Shown: positions 34,097 through 42,255 of the stretch, piece after piece | Position numbering within the stretch: the stretch's first letter is position 1 | Layout of the letters: every line of letters starts with the position of its first letter | Source: Staphylococcus simiae | GTDB lineage: Bacteria; Bacillota; Bacilli; Staphylococcales; Staphylococcaceae | Length of the DNA: 57,499 nt | Direction of reading: 5' to 3' | Assembly: GCF_002902085.1 (NCBI RefSeq) | Contig: NZ_PPQR01000011.1 | Span: 1-57,499, forward strand | The notes under the pieces: generated by a model | What the model saw: the letters and a program-made list of their open reading frames with translations, nothing else | What the model was told of the DNA's origin: nothing | The model's database searches: none | Made by a program: the position numbers and the translations under genes

Positions 34097-34765
34097 ATGA
34101 AAAAGGTAATTGGATTAGTATTAACAAGTTGTTTATTATTTGCAGCATGTTCAACATCAAATAGCGATGCTAATGATAAGAACAAAGATCAAAGTAATCA
34201 AAGTGAACATAAGAAACATCATAAAGTTGTCAAAGATGGTCGTACCTATGTAGATGGAATTTTAATTGTTAATAAGAAAATTAGTTTACCAAAAGATTAT
34301 AATCCTGGTGTAGACCCAAAAGCACAACAAGCACTTAACCGTATGATTGCAGATGCTAGTAAAGAAGGTTTGCATATAACTAACATTAGTAACTTTAGAA
34401 GTTATCAAACGCAAGTATCTTTATACAATAATTATGTTGCTAGAGATGGTAAAGAAGCTGCTGATAAGTATAGTGCACGTCCAGGTTATTCTGAGCACCA
34501 AACAGGTTTAACATTTGACGTTGGTGCAGCTAATTCACCTGAAAATTTAAAAACAACATTCGGTAACACTAAAGAAGGTAAATGGATTAAGAAAAATGCG
34601 CACAAATATGGGTTTATCGTTAGATATCCTAAAGATGGTACACATATCACAGGTTACCAATATGAACCATGGCATTTACGTTATTTAGGTAAAAAGACCG
34701 CAACAAAAGTATACGATTCAGGTAAAACGCTTGAAGAATATTTAGGATTATATCCTGAGAAATAA
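34097..34765 (+). CDS. Lipoprotein D-alanyl-D-alanine carboxypeptidase (M15B, VanY/LdcB type)
   Basis: A 222-residue exported peptidase. The signal peptide MKKVIGLVLTSCLLFAAC has a lipobox ending at Cys18. The zinc motifs of M15B enzymes are present: SEHQTGLTFDVG (His and Asp, about 132-143) and EPWHLRYLG (about 191-199). It should trim D-Ala or act as an LD-carboxypeptidase on peptidoglycan stem peptides. A short charged linker follows the lipobox. It lies next to an M23 peptidase and a PBP4-like carboxypeptidase. Confidence 0.85.
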   Translation: MKKVIGLVLTSCLLFAACSTSNSDANDKNKDQSNQSEHKKHHKVVKDGRTYVDGILIVNKKISLPKDYNPGVDPKAQQALNRMIADASKEGLHITNISNFRSYQTQVSLYNNYVARDGKEAADKYSARPGYSEHQTGLTFDVGAANSPENLKTTFGNTKEGKWIKKNAHKYGFIVRYPKDGTHITGYQYEPWHLRYLGKKTATKVYDSGKTLEEYLGLYPEK

Positions 34766-34894
34766 TATTATAAAAAGTATTCAATAATGAATATGCTGAG
34801 ATTGGTAGCAACTGTCTAGATTGAAAATAATGAACTAACGTTTTACCAGCTTTCGCTCCCAATCATTATTAGAAATAGAATTAATGACAATGAA

Positions 34895-34926
34895 GGTCAA
34901 AGTCGTTCCGGCTTTGGCCCTTATTT
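34895..34926 (+). terminator. Hairpin terminator after the M15 peptidase gene
   Basis: GGTCAAAGTCG (34895-34905) / CGGCTTTGGCC (34909-34919) with two G-U pairs and a short T-rich tail. Confidence 0.6.
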
Positions 34927-35038
34927 GATTTAGCATATTTAACAACATTACTACTAAAGTATGATAGTGTCTGACTAGCAAAAACATGTATTTGCGACTA
35001 TACTTAAACACCATTAAATAAAAAGGATGTTAATTCAA

Positions 35039-35617
35039 TTGAAGAGAGCACTTAAATATATATTAAGTATTGTTATGATTGTCGTTATCTTCGGTAGTAT
35101 TTATCATTATAAAGATGACATACAACAATGGTGGAAACAATTAGAACACCATAACGAAGCTACGATATCGAAGGAAGATAAAGGCTGGCAGCGTATGTTT
35201 AATGGTAGTCGTCAAACGGAATCGTTTGGTGAATATAAGTATAATGATTTTGATAGTAAACACTATGGTATAGATTATGCTATTCCGAAAGATACGCCGA
35301 TTAAAGCTGTGACCAATGGTACTGTAACAAGAACGTTTGATAATCAGTTAGGAGGAAAAGTATTACAAATTGCCGAAGATAATGGGCAATATCATCAATG
35401 GTATATGCATTTGAATCGTTATAATGTTAAAGAAGGTGACCATGTTAAAGCAGGAGATGTTATTGCCTACTCTGGGAATACAGGAGAGCAAACGACTGGA
35501 CCACATATACATTTTCAACGTATGAAAGGTGGCGTGGGTAATGCTTATGCTGAAGATCCAGAGTCATTCATTAAACAATTACCTAATGGGGAACGTAGTT
35601 TATATGATTTAAAATAA
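35039..35617 (+). CDS. M23-family peptidoglycan endopeptidase, membrane-anchored
   Basis: A LytM-type metallopeptidase of about 192 residues. One N-terminal helix (about 6-23) anchors it, and the catalytic domain follows with HYGIDYAIP (His and Asp ligands), WYMHLNRY and TGPHIHFQ. It is expected to cut peptide cross-bridges. The equivalent gene follows azoreductase in S. aureus. I prefer TTG 35039 (giving MKRALKYIL) because AAAAGGA sits about 11 bases upstream; the in-frame ATG at 35027 overlaps that site. Confidence 0.83.
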   Translation: MKRALKYILSIVMIVVIFGSIYHYKDDIQQWWKQLEHHNEATISKEDKGWQRMFNGSRQTESFGEYKYNDFDSKHYGIDYAIPKDTPIKAVTNGTVTRTFDNQLGGKVLQIAEDNGQYHQWYMHLNRYNVKEGDHVKAGDVIAYSGNTGEQTTGPHIHFQRMKGGVGNAYAEDPESFIKQLPNGERSLYDLK

Positions 35618-35627
35618 CGTACTAAAA

Positions 35628-35679
35628 AAGCCAATGACAGTGAGTGAAGTTCAACGACATTACTCAATGTTATTGGCTT
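35628..35679. terminator. Hairpin between the M23 peptidase and PBP4-like genes
   Basis: AAGCCAAT (35628-35635) / ATTGGCTT (35672-35679) with inner pairing; lies between convergent genes. Confidence 0.65.
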
Positions 35680-35691
35680 ATATATTTTAAA

Positions 35692-36939
35692 TTATCTTGT
35701 GAAGTTATTATATATTTTAATACCGATAATAATTAGCATACCTGTTACTACAAGTCCGCCAATTGCTAATAGTATATGTAAAGGAATGGTGTACCAATGA
35801 TGATTGGATAATGGTTCAGCTTTTACAGAAGGTGCATGTTGTCCTGGTATAAATTGTCGTTTATATGCGACTGAAACGTGATTATCTTCAGATAGATGCA
35901 ATTTATATTTTGACTTATCTTTTGGAACAACATCATATAAATCAGACGAAACAGTATAGCGCTTGCCATCAAATTTATGTTCACCTTTAGATAATACTTT
36001 ACGATATTCATAATCATCAAAGCCGCGTTTAATCGCAGCATTAGCTATTTTTTGACGTGCATGTTTAGCAGCTTCACTTGGATATGGGCGAACGTTTAAT
36101 ACAACCGCATTAATACGTAAGTGATCCTTTTTAGCAGTTAACACTAAATTATAACCATTTTCACTAGTACCAGTTTTTAGACCATCGACGCCAGACATTG
36201 CATCTTGTAGTGACGGTAACGACGTATTCGTATTATGTAATTGATTACCTTGCTGTTGGTCATTAGTTAATTTAGTAATTTGTAAGATATTTGGGTGTTT
36301 ATCAATCAAATGTTGGGATAACACGGTCATATCTTGTGCTGTTGAATATGATGTTGTTTCATTTTTATATTTTTTAGGTGCATAAGTATCTAAGAGATTA
36401 TTATTGGCACCACTTGGATTTGTAAAATGAGTATGTGTCATATGTAATTGCTTAGCAGTATCATTCATCTTATCTGTAAAAGCTGAACTATCTTTACTAA
36501 CATGATCTGCAAGTATGATTGTGGCTGCATTACTAGACTCTAATGCAGCTTGTTTAATTAATTCTTCTACTGTATAAGACTTACCTTGATCAAGTGGTAC
36601 AGTAGTCAGATTGGGTAAACGCGTTAATTTAGCTTGGTCAGCAGAAATTTTAACTTTGTCATTTAAGTGAATGTCTCCTGATTTAATACTATTAAAGACG
36701 AGGTACAGCGTCATTAACTTTGCAGTGGAAGCTGGATCAAGTTCTTTATTAGCATGGTATTGATATAATATTTGTCCCTGTTCGGTTGTAACAAACATTC
36801 CTTGTGGATTAAAAGTTGAGTCTAAAGTTTGATGCTGGGATTTAGCAATATCTACAGGTGTTTCAGCAGCCTGACTGTATGGAGACTGAGTTAAAGATAG
36901 TATTAATAATGACGTTAAGAGCGCAATCAATTTTTTCAT
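35692..36939 (-). CDS. PBP4-like D-alanyl-D-alanine carboxypeptidase
   Basis: A 415-residue class C/type-5 penicillin-binding protein: signal peptide (1-25), transpeptidase-fold domain with STAK (about 73-76), SSN (about 130-132) and KTG (about 251-253), a beta-rich domain, then a C-terminal membrane helix (about 380-403) and basic tail. The layout is that of S. aureus PBP4, but sequence and context (no abcA neighbour) differ, so it looks like an additional paralogue. ATG 36939 begins a good signal peptide though its ribosome site is weak. A Fur-like box lies about 90 bp upstream. Confidence 0.85.
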   Translation of the reverse strand: MKKLIALLTSLLILSLTQSPYSQAAETPVDIAKSQHQTLDSTFNPQGMFVTTEQGQILYQYHANKELDPASTAKLMTLYLVFNSIKSGDIHLNDKVKISADQAKLTRLPNLTTVPLDQGKSYTVEELIKQAALESSNAATIILADHVSKDSSAFTDKMNDTAKQLHMTHTHFTNPSGANNNLLDTYAPKKYKNETTSYSTAQDMTVLSQHLIDKHPNILQITKLTNDQQQGNQLHNTNTSLPSLQDAMSGVDGLKTGTSENGYNLVLTAKKDHLRINAVVLNVRPYPSEAAKHARQKIANAAIKRGFDDYEYRKVLSKGEHKFDGKRYTVSSDLYDVVPKDKSKYKLHLSEDNHVSVAYKRQFIPGQHAPSVKAEPLSNHHWYTIPLHILLAIGGLVVTGMLIIIGIKIYNNFTR

Positions 36940-37027
36940 GTTTAGTCTGTTAACCTGACCTTTCAAAATAGCTAATATAATATTGTTAATATTATCAAAT
37001 TAAAGTGTAATGCACAATATATTTAGA

Positions 37028-37046
37028 AATAATGATAATCATATTA
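37028..37046 (-). promoter_or_regulatory. Fur-like box upstream of the PBP4-like gene
   Basis: AATAATGATAATCATATTA matches GATAATGATAATCATTATC at 15 of 19 positions, with the left half nearly perfect. A/T-rich chance matches are possible. Confidence 0.35.
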
Positions 37047-37231
37047 TTAGAAAATTTAAAATTTAAGAGTAATAGACAAATTAGTAATTATATGTATTAT
37101 ATGTGTGAGTTTCTATATTTTGAAAATAGATAAAAATATAAAAGAAAAAGGGGTTCCTAGTTAGGACGTAGCTGGGGTAGTCTGACGGTTGTCTGAACAT
37201 AGACTGCGAGATATCAAACTATATCAATAAA
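37047..37231. other. GC-richer non-coding island
   Basis: No gene is seen. About 37150-37215 is clearly richer in G and C than its surroundings and contains AGTCT...AGACT and other short inverted matches. It could be part of a small RNA; no promoter is convincing. Confidence 0.25.
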
Positions 37232-37259
37232 GCGAGTACTTTATCATGTAAGCACTCGC
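37232..37259 (-). terminator. Terminator of the ICMT-type gene
   Basis: GCGAGTACTTTA (37232-37243) / TAAGCACTCGC (37249-37259) with a T-rich tail on the minus strand. Confidence 0.7.
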
Positions 37260-37271
37260 CGTTAGATGGTG

Positions 37272-37769
37272 TTATTTGAATGTCATTAATTGATCTTCTA
37301 ATTTAATACGTCGATATAAGAAATAACTATATGGAATAAGTAATAGAGATGTGTATGAGGCGTGCGTTAATAATAAGACGCCAATTAATTCAGGAATGAT
37401 ATTTAAGAAATAGTTAGGGTGCTTTGTTATACGATATAAACCGGATTTAATAATCGGATGCTTAGGTAAAATGAATAGCTTTAAAGTCCAAATGTGACCT
37501 AACGTATGAATGACGACAAATAGCATGGTATAAGCAAATATTAATAGTAATAATCCAATGACATTCAGTACGCTAAATGAATCTTTGTTGATCATAATTT
37601 CTAAGCCTGCACCAGCGTAAATTAAAATGTGTGTTACGGCTAGCCATTTTGAATTAGCAATCCCATATTCTTTAGCACCTTGTAATTTTAATTGTTTGGC
37701 ATGTTTAATAGAAATATATAAACTCATTAATCGAGTGGTAAAAAAGCATAATAATATGATGAAAATCAT
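37272..37769 (-). CDS. ICMT/PEMT-type membrane methyltransferase-like protein
   Basis: A 165-residue membrane protein with about four to five helices and the block GLYRITKHPNYFLNIIPELIG (about 112-132), the SAM-binding signature of the isoprenylcysteine carboxyl methyltransferase family. Bacterial members such as YpbQ have no firmly known substrate; lipid or isoprenoid methylation is possible. ATG 37769 follows GGAGGA. It is a single-gene unit with its own terminator. Confidence 0.78.
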   Translation of the reverse strand: MIFIILLCFFTTRLMSLYISIKHAKQLKLQGAKEYGIANSKWLAVTHILIYAGAGLEIMINKDSFSVLNVIGLLLLIFAYTMLFVVIHTLGHIWTLKLFILPKHPIIKSGLYRITKHPNYFLNIIPELIGVLLLTHASYTSLLLIPYSYFLYRRIKLEDQLMTFK

Positions 37770-37970
37770 GATGTCCTCCGTCTATTTATCTAGTTGTTAT
37801 TGCTACATTATGTAACACATTCATTGTATATATGAGCATAGCTAAATTCCATTAACTAATTATTAACTTTTGGCGTTTGATAATGTTATTTTAAAATAAT
37901 TTTGTGGTAAATGACGTAAAGCATAGAAATAAATGAGCAGATCGGCATATTAGGAGATTATTATGTAAAA

Positions 37971-38002
37971 ACATCGAGTTATTATAATAATAACCCGATG
38001 TC
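37971..38002 (-). terminator. Terminator of the amino-acid permease operon
   Basis: ACATCG-GTTATTA / TAATAAC-CGATGT hairpin preceded by A-rich DNA (T run on the minus strand). Confidence 0.7.
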
Positions 38003-38016
38003 ATAGAGTACGTGAT

Positions 38017-39336
38017 TTATGATGTTTGTCGTTTTTTATAGTAATATATTGGTACACCTAGTAGTGTAATGACAATACCAGTGCATGCCAAAAGAGGTTG
38101 CGTAAATAATGTGTTAACAAGTACGAAGACACCTGCTATTAAAGCAATGCCAGGGACGATAGGATACAAAGGTACTTTATATGGACGTTGCAATTCAGGC
38201 TCTCTTTTGCGGAGAATGATAACAGCAACAAAGGCCATACTATAAAATGTCCAAATGACAAATATTAACATGTTCGTAATCGTATCGAATGCACCTAATA
38301 ACATCATGATACTTGCAATAACTAATTGAACGATACCACCAGTCCAAGGAACACGAGAAGGTGTTAAACTCAAGAAGAATTTTTCGAAAGGTAGACGATG
38401 ATTTTTAGCCATAGCGTAAGGAATACGCATACTTGTCATAATATAGCCATTCATCGTACCATAAACTGAAATCAAGATACCTATAGTTACTAATTTACCA
38501 CCAGATGCACCAAATAATATTGCAGATGCATCACTTGCAGCGTTTAAATTACCAGCGACTTGAGAAATAGGTAACGTCATTAGGAATGTTGCATTGATTA
38601 ATAAGTAAATAACCATGATTAATCCTATACCAATAGTAATTGCAGCTGGTAAATCTTTTTTCGGATTTTTTAATTCACCAGCAATATTACCAACATGTAT
38701 CCAACCATCATAGGCAAACATTGTTGCCAATAATCCACTGCCAATTGCTGTAAAGAAACCAGATTGTGTACCATTAACTATTGGAAATAATGAAAATTGA
38801 ACATCTTGCTTACTAAAAATACCGATAATGACAATTAAAGCTATCGGAATAAATTTTATTACCAGGGTAATAGATTGTAAAATACCGCCTGCTTTAGAAC
38901 CTAAGAAATTAATTAAAACAATTGTTAATGCACTGATAAAAGCAATAGGTATGAGTAACGATATTTGAAGATGAAATAAATTGACTATTTGTGTTGCGAA
39001 AATAATAGCAAGTGCAGCGATATTAGCTGGAAAGTAAATAAATGCTTGAGCCCAACCGGATAAAAATCCCCAGAAATCGCCGTAAGTATATTCAATATAT
39101 TTTGTTAGTCCACCAGTTTCTGGGATTGCAGCTGCAAGTTCAGCACCTGTTAAACCTGCACAAATTGTCACAATACCACCTAAAAACCATACAAACATAG
39201 CCATACTTGTTGAACCGGTTACTTCAGTTACATTAGATACTTTAAAGAATACACCCGAGCCAATGACTGTTCCCATAACGAGAGATAATGCAGCAAAAAA
39301 GCCAATACTTTTCTTTAGTTCTGTGTCATTTCCCAA
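38017..39336 (-). CDS. APC-family amino acid permease
   Basis: A 439-residue transporter with twelve helices. The first helix has the substrate-backbone motif GTVIGSGVFF (about 22-31) and the sixth has FAYDGWIHVGNIAGE, typical of LAT/SteT-like amino-acid exchangers. It starts with TTG 39336, behind AGGAGGT. It is the last gene of ald-tdcB-permease; in S. aureus the same trio lies elsewhere, beside norB. Alanine, serine or threonine transport is plausible from the enzymes upstream. Confidence 0.82.
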   Translation of the reverse strand: MGNDTELKKSIGFFAALSLVMGTVIGSGVFFKVSNVTEVTGSTSMAMFVWFLGGIVTICAGLTGAELAAAIPETGGLTKYIEYTYGDFWGFLSGWAQAFIYFPANIAALAIIFATQIVNLFHLQISLLIPIAFISALTIVLINFLGSKAGGILQSITLVIKFIPIALIVIIGIFSKQDVQFSLFPIVNGTQSGFFTAIGSGLLATMFAYDGWIHVGNIAGELKNPKKDLPAAITIGIGLIMVIYLLINATFLMTLPISQVAGNLNAASDASAILFGASGGKLVTIGILISVYGTMNGYIMTSMRIPYAMAKNHRLPFEKFFLSLTPSRVPWTGGIVQLVIASIMMLLGAFDTITNMLIFVIWTFYSMAFVAVIILRKREPELQRPYKVPLYPIVPGIALIAGVFVLVNTLFTQPLLACTGIVITLLGVPIYYYKKRQTS

Positions 39337-39363
39337 TATCCTTACCTCCTATCTCATTAGACG

Positions 39364-40407
39364 TTATCCTACGATACCTTTGCTAGTATCTGGTGTTTTT
39401 AATAGGTATTCAATAATATGTGATATACGAGAAAGGTCAACATTACCTCCAGAGACAAGTGCAACAACATTTTTATGCTCTAACCATTTTGGCTCGATTT
39501 TACCACTTAAAATGGCAGCTGTTGGTAAAGCACCTGCACCTTCAGTAATAATTTTGGTTCTTTGCATCAAATCTTTCATAGCCATTGAAATTTCATCTTC
39601 TGACACTAAAATAAATTCATCTACGAGATTATCAACAACTGGGTATGTTAAGTTACCTGGAGTAGCAACATCCGTACCATCAGCTAATGTAAAGACATCA
39701 TGGTGGCTTGTGATTACACCTTTATAGATAGAAGCGGCCATACCATGAACATTTTCAGATTGTACACCAATAATATGAATATTTGGGTTAAATGATTTTA
39801 AGGCTGTGGCTATACCAGAAATTAAGCCACCACCGCCAACTGGTACGATGACTGTATCAACATTCCAAATATCATTAAGTATTTCTAAGCCAATCGTACC
39901 TTGCCCAGCCATCACTTCTTTATCATCATATGGGTGAACAATAGTCATACCACGTTCTTTAGCTACTTTTTCCATATATAATCTTGCATCATTAAATGTT
40001 TCGCCTTCTAAAATAACGTTTGCACCATAACCTTCAGTAGCACGTTGTTTAGCAATAGGTGCTTCTAGTGGCATAACGACAGTCGTTTCTATGCCAAGTA
40101 ATTTACCCGTTAATGCTACACCTTGTGCATGGTTACCCGCAGAAGCTGTGATGATACCTTTTTGTTTTTGTTCATCACTTAAATGCATAATTTTATTGTA
40201 AGCACCTCTAAATTTAAATGAACCAGTAAATTGCATGTTCTCTAATTTAAGGTAAACATTACCCCCGGTGACAATATTACTTAAATACATAGATTGAATA
40301 AGAGGGGTTTGGCGAATAACATGTTTTAATGTGTCTTTAGCTTCTTTAATGTCTTGAATACTGCAGTTGTCATATGTTTTTAATACTTCACTACTTGTTG
40401 TCATCAT
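39364..40407 (-). CDS. tdcB: Catabolic threonine/serine dehydratase
   Basis: A fold-type II PLP enzyme of about 347 residues. The Schiff-base Lys is in GSFKFRGAYNKI (about 59-70), the phosphate-binding loop is VGGGGLISGIATAL (about 187-200), and there is no C-terminal ACT regulatory domain, so it is the catabolic type. It deaminates threonine to 2-oxobutyrate or serine to pyruvate. Start ATG 40407 has the best spacing to GAGAGG. It lies 49 bp after ald. Confidence 0.88.
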   Translation of the reverse strand: MMTTSSEVLKTYDNCSIQDIKEAKDTLKHVIRQTPLIQSMYLSNIVTGGNVYLKLENMQFTGSFKFRGAYNKIMHLSDEQKQKGIITASAGNHAQGVALTGKLLGIETTVVMPLEAPIAKQRATEGYGANVILEGETFNDARLYMEKVAKERGMTIVHPYDDKEVMAGQGTIGLEILNDIWNVDTVIVPVGGGGLISGIATALKSFNPNIHIIGVQSENVHGMAASIYKGVITSHHDVFTLADGTDVATPGNLTYPVVDNLVDEFILVSEDEISMAMKDLMQRTKIITEGAGALPTAAILSGKIEPKWLEHKNVVALVSGGNVDLSRISHIIEYLLKTPDTSKGIVG

Positions 40408-40456
40408 TGACATCCTCTCTCTATTTTAGATTTTAATTCTAATCATCATATATATT

Positions 40457-41575
40457 TTATTTAACAAGATTTTCTAGATTTTCATATGGTAAATCATGAG
40501 ATTGTGCTAAACCTTCATTTGTTATGTGTCCGCGATAGATATTAACACCACTGGCTAAGACTGGATCGTTGCTAATTGCTTGGTCTATACCACTTTTGCT
40601 GATAGCTAATAAGTATTCGATATTACCAGCAGCTAACACCATTGTTGAAGTACGTGGTACAGCACCAGGTTGGTTTGGAACAGCATAATGGATAACATCA
40701 TCTTCGATATAAATTGGCTCAGCAATTGTTGTTGGATGGATACCTTCCACAGTTCCGCCTTGGTCGATTGAGATATCCACAATAACTGAACCAGGTTTCA
40801 TTGAACGTACCATATCACGTGTGATTAATTTTGGAGGTTTGGAACCGGGGATTAATATCGTTGAAATGAAGGCATCAGCATGTTTTATTTCTTCTTTAAG
40901 CGTGTCTTCATTAGATTCAACTACGCGGAAGTTAGGGTGGTTGAAATGTTGTGTTAACCATTCACGTCTTTGTGCATTGAGTTCAATAATGGTTACATGC
41001 GCTTGCATACCTAAAGCTATGGTTGCAGCGTTGACAGCAGCTGAACCACCACCAAAAATAACGACATTGCCAGAAGGAATACCATCAATGGCATCTATAC
41101 CAGAAATTAAGATACCTTCACCTTTATGTTGAGCTTCTAAGTAATAAGCAGCCATAATCATAGAACGTCTACCAGCTACGGCACTCATAGGTGCTAATAA
41201 TACTGCTTTGCCATCTTTGACAATGGTTTCACCGCCAATAGCAGTAACACCAGCTTTTTGCATCGCTTCAACAGTTTCTTTAGATGATGCTAAATGTTGA
41301 AAACCCCAAATAATTTGGCCATCTCTAAAGAATTTGAATTCTTTTTCATCAGGCTCCTTCACTTTAATAATAAGGTCAGATTTCCAACTATCTTCATGTG
41401 ATACAATGTGAGCACCAGCTTGTTGATATTCTTCATTGGAGAATCCTGATCCAATGCCAGCATCTGTTTCAACATAAACTTCATTTCCTGCAGCTACCAA
41501 TTTTGCAACGTTTTCAGGTGTACATGCTACACGTCCTTCACCTGGTTTAAGTTCCTTAATAACACCAATTTTCAT
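40457..41575 (-). CDS. ald: Alanine dehydrogenase
   Basis: A 372-residue NAD-dependent L-alanine dehydrogenase interconverting alanine and pyruvate plus ammonia. Features are the N-terminal MKIGVIKELKPGEGRVACTPE substrate-domain motif, IIKVKEPDEKEF, the NAD fold VVIFGGGSAAVNAATIALG (about 171-189) and the C-terminal PGAVPRTST. Length is normal. It is first of the operon: promoter TTGACT-17-TACACT at 41610-41638, followed at the start site by a perfect Rex-type palindrome (41590-41607), and a CodY box further up. ATG 41575 follows AAAGGAGAG. Confidence 0.92.
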   Translation of the reverse strand: MKIGVIKELKPGEGRVACTPENVAKLVAAGNEVYVETDAGIGSGFSNEEYQQAGAHIVSHEDSWKSDLIIKVKEPDEKEFKFFRDGQIIWGFQHLASSKETVEAMQKAGVTAIGGETIVKDGKAVLLAPMSAVAGRRSMIMAAYYLEAQHKGEGILISGIDAIDGIPSGNVVIFGGGSAAVNAATIALGMQAHVTIIELNAQRREWLTQHFNHPNFRVVESNEDTLKEEIKHADAFISTILIPGSKPPKLITRDMVRSMKPGSVIVDISIDQGGTVEGIHPTTIAEPIYIEDDVIHYAVPNQPGAVPRTSTMVLAAGNIEYLLAISKSGIDQAISNDPVLASGVNIYRGHITNEGLAQSHDLPYENLENLVK

Positions 41576-41589
41576 AACTAATCTCTCCT

Positions 41590-41607
41590 TTGTGATTTAA
41601 TTCACAA
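41590..41607 (-). promoter_or_regulatory. Rex-type operator at the ald transcription start
   Basis: TTGTGATTTAATTCACAA fits TTGTGA-N6-TCACAA perfectly. It sits directly downstream of the -10 TACACT (41610-41615), where a bound repressor would block initiation. Confidence 0.75.
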
Positions 41608-41609
41608 AC

Positions 41610-41638
41610 AGTGTAAGATTTTTAAATTAATAAGTCAA
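41610..41638 (-). promoter_or_regulatory. ald promoter
   Basis: -35 TTGACT (41633-41638), 17-bp spacer, -10 TACACT (41610-41615) on the minus strand. Confidence 0.7.
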
Positions 41639-41720
41639 TGAATTTTACAAGTATTTTATAGAATTCACAAATTATTAACATATGTACAAAATGTTACATT
41701 TCATATATTTTTTAAATTTG

Positions 41721-41735
41721 CATTTTCTGAAAATT
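41721..41735. promoter_or_regulatory. CodY-like box upstream of ald
   Basis: CATTTTCTGAAAATT differs from AATTTTCWGAAAATT at one position. It lies about 85 bp upstream of the ald -35. Confidence 0.55.
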
Positions 41736-42159
41736 GAATAAAATAGTATATTGTAGTATTGAAAGCGAAGCATCATTAATTATAGTATGAGTTGTTTCAT
41801 TGATGATTTTAAAACTTAAGAAGTGGCTTCAAATGATTGAAATATAAATTAAGAAAATTAACTAATGAGAGAAAATTACGTAAAAGTTTAGTGGAAGGTT
41901 ATGTCGGAGTTAATTATCTAGATAGTATAAGTAATTATTCTTTATTGTAATGCTTATTGAAAGTAGCAAGGTGAATCAAATATATTATAGGGAATTCAGC
42001 ACTAATTCCCCAAAAACTCAACTACTAAATATTATGACAATGCATATTGTAGACTTTACATCTGTTATGTAACAGCTTACATTATTCTGTATCTCTGTAT
42101 TATAAAATAGTACAGTTCCTTGAAATATACATATTTTTGATGAAAAATATACACATATC
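41736..42159. other. Non-coding ald-pflB intergenic region
   Basis: A/T-rich; no gene is supported. It separates the divergent ald and pflB control regions. The minus-strand frame at 42018-42272 has no ribosome site and crosses the pflB promoter. Confidence 0.4.
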
Positions 42160-42211
42160 ATGTGAAAATTATCACAAAATACATGGTACAATGCATGTGA
42201 AAACGTTAACA
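42160..42211 (+). promoter_or_regulatory. pflB control region: Rex-like operator and CRE
   Basis: TGTGAAAATTATCACA (42161-42176) fits TGTGA-N6-TCACA, and TGAAAACGTTAACA (42198-42211) fits TGWNANCGNTNWCA at all fixed positions. A -10-like TACAAT lies at 42187-42192 between them. Repression by Rex at low NADH and by CcpA on glucose is the expected reading; Rex control of pflBA is known in S. aureus. Confidence 0.65.
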
Positions 42212-42255
42212 TATAATTTAAAATTTTTAACAATATAACAATGGAGGCGTTTAAT

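Noticed and set aside
39263..39727. 154-codon plus-strand frame across permease/tdcB
   Set aside because: Antisense shadow of two well-supported genes.
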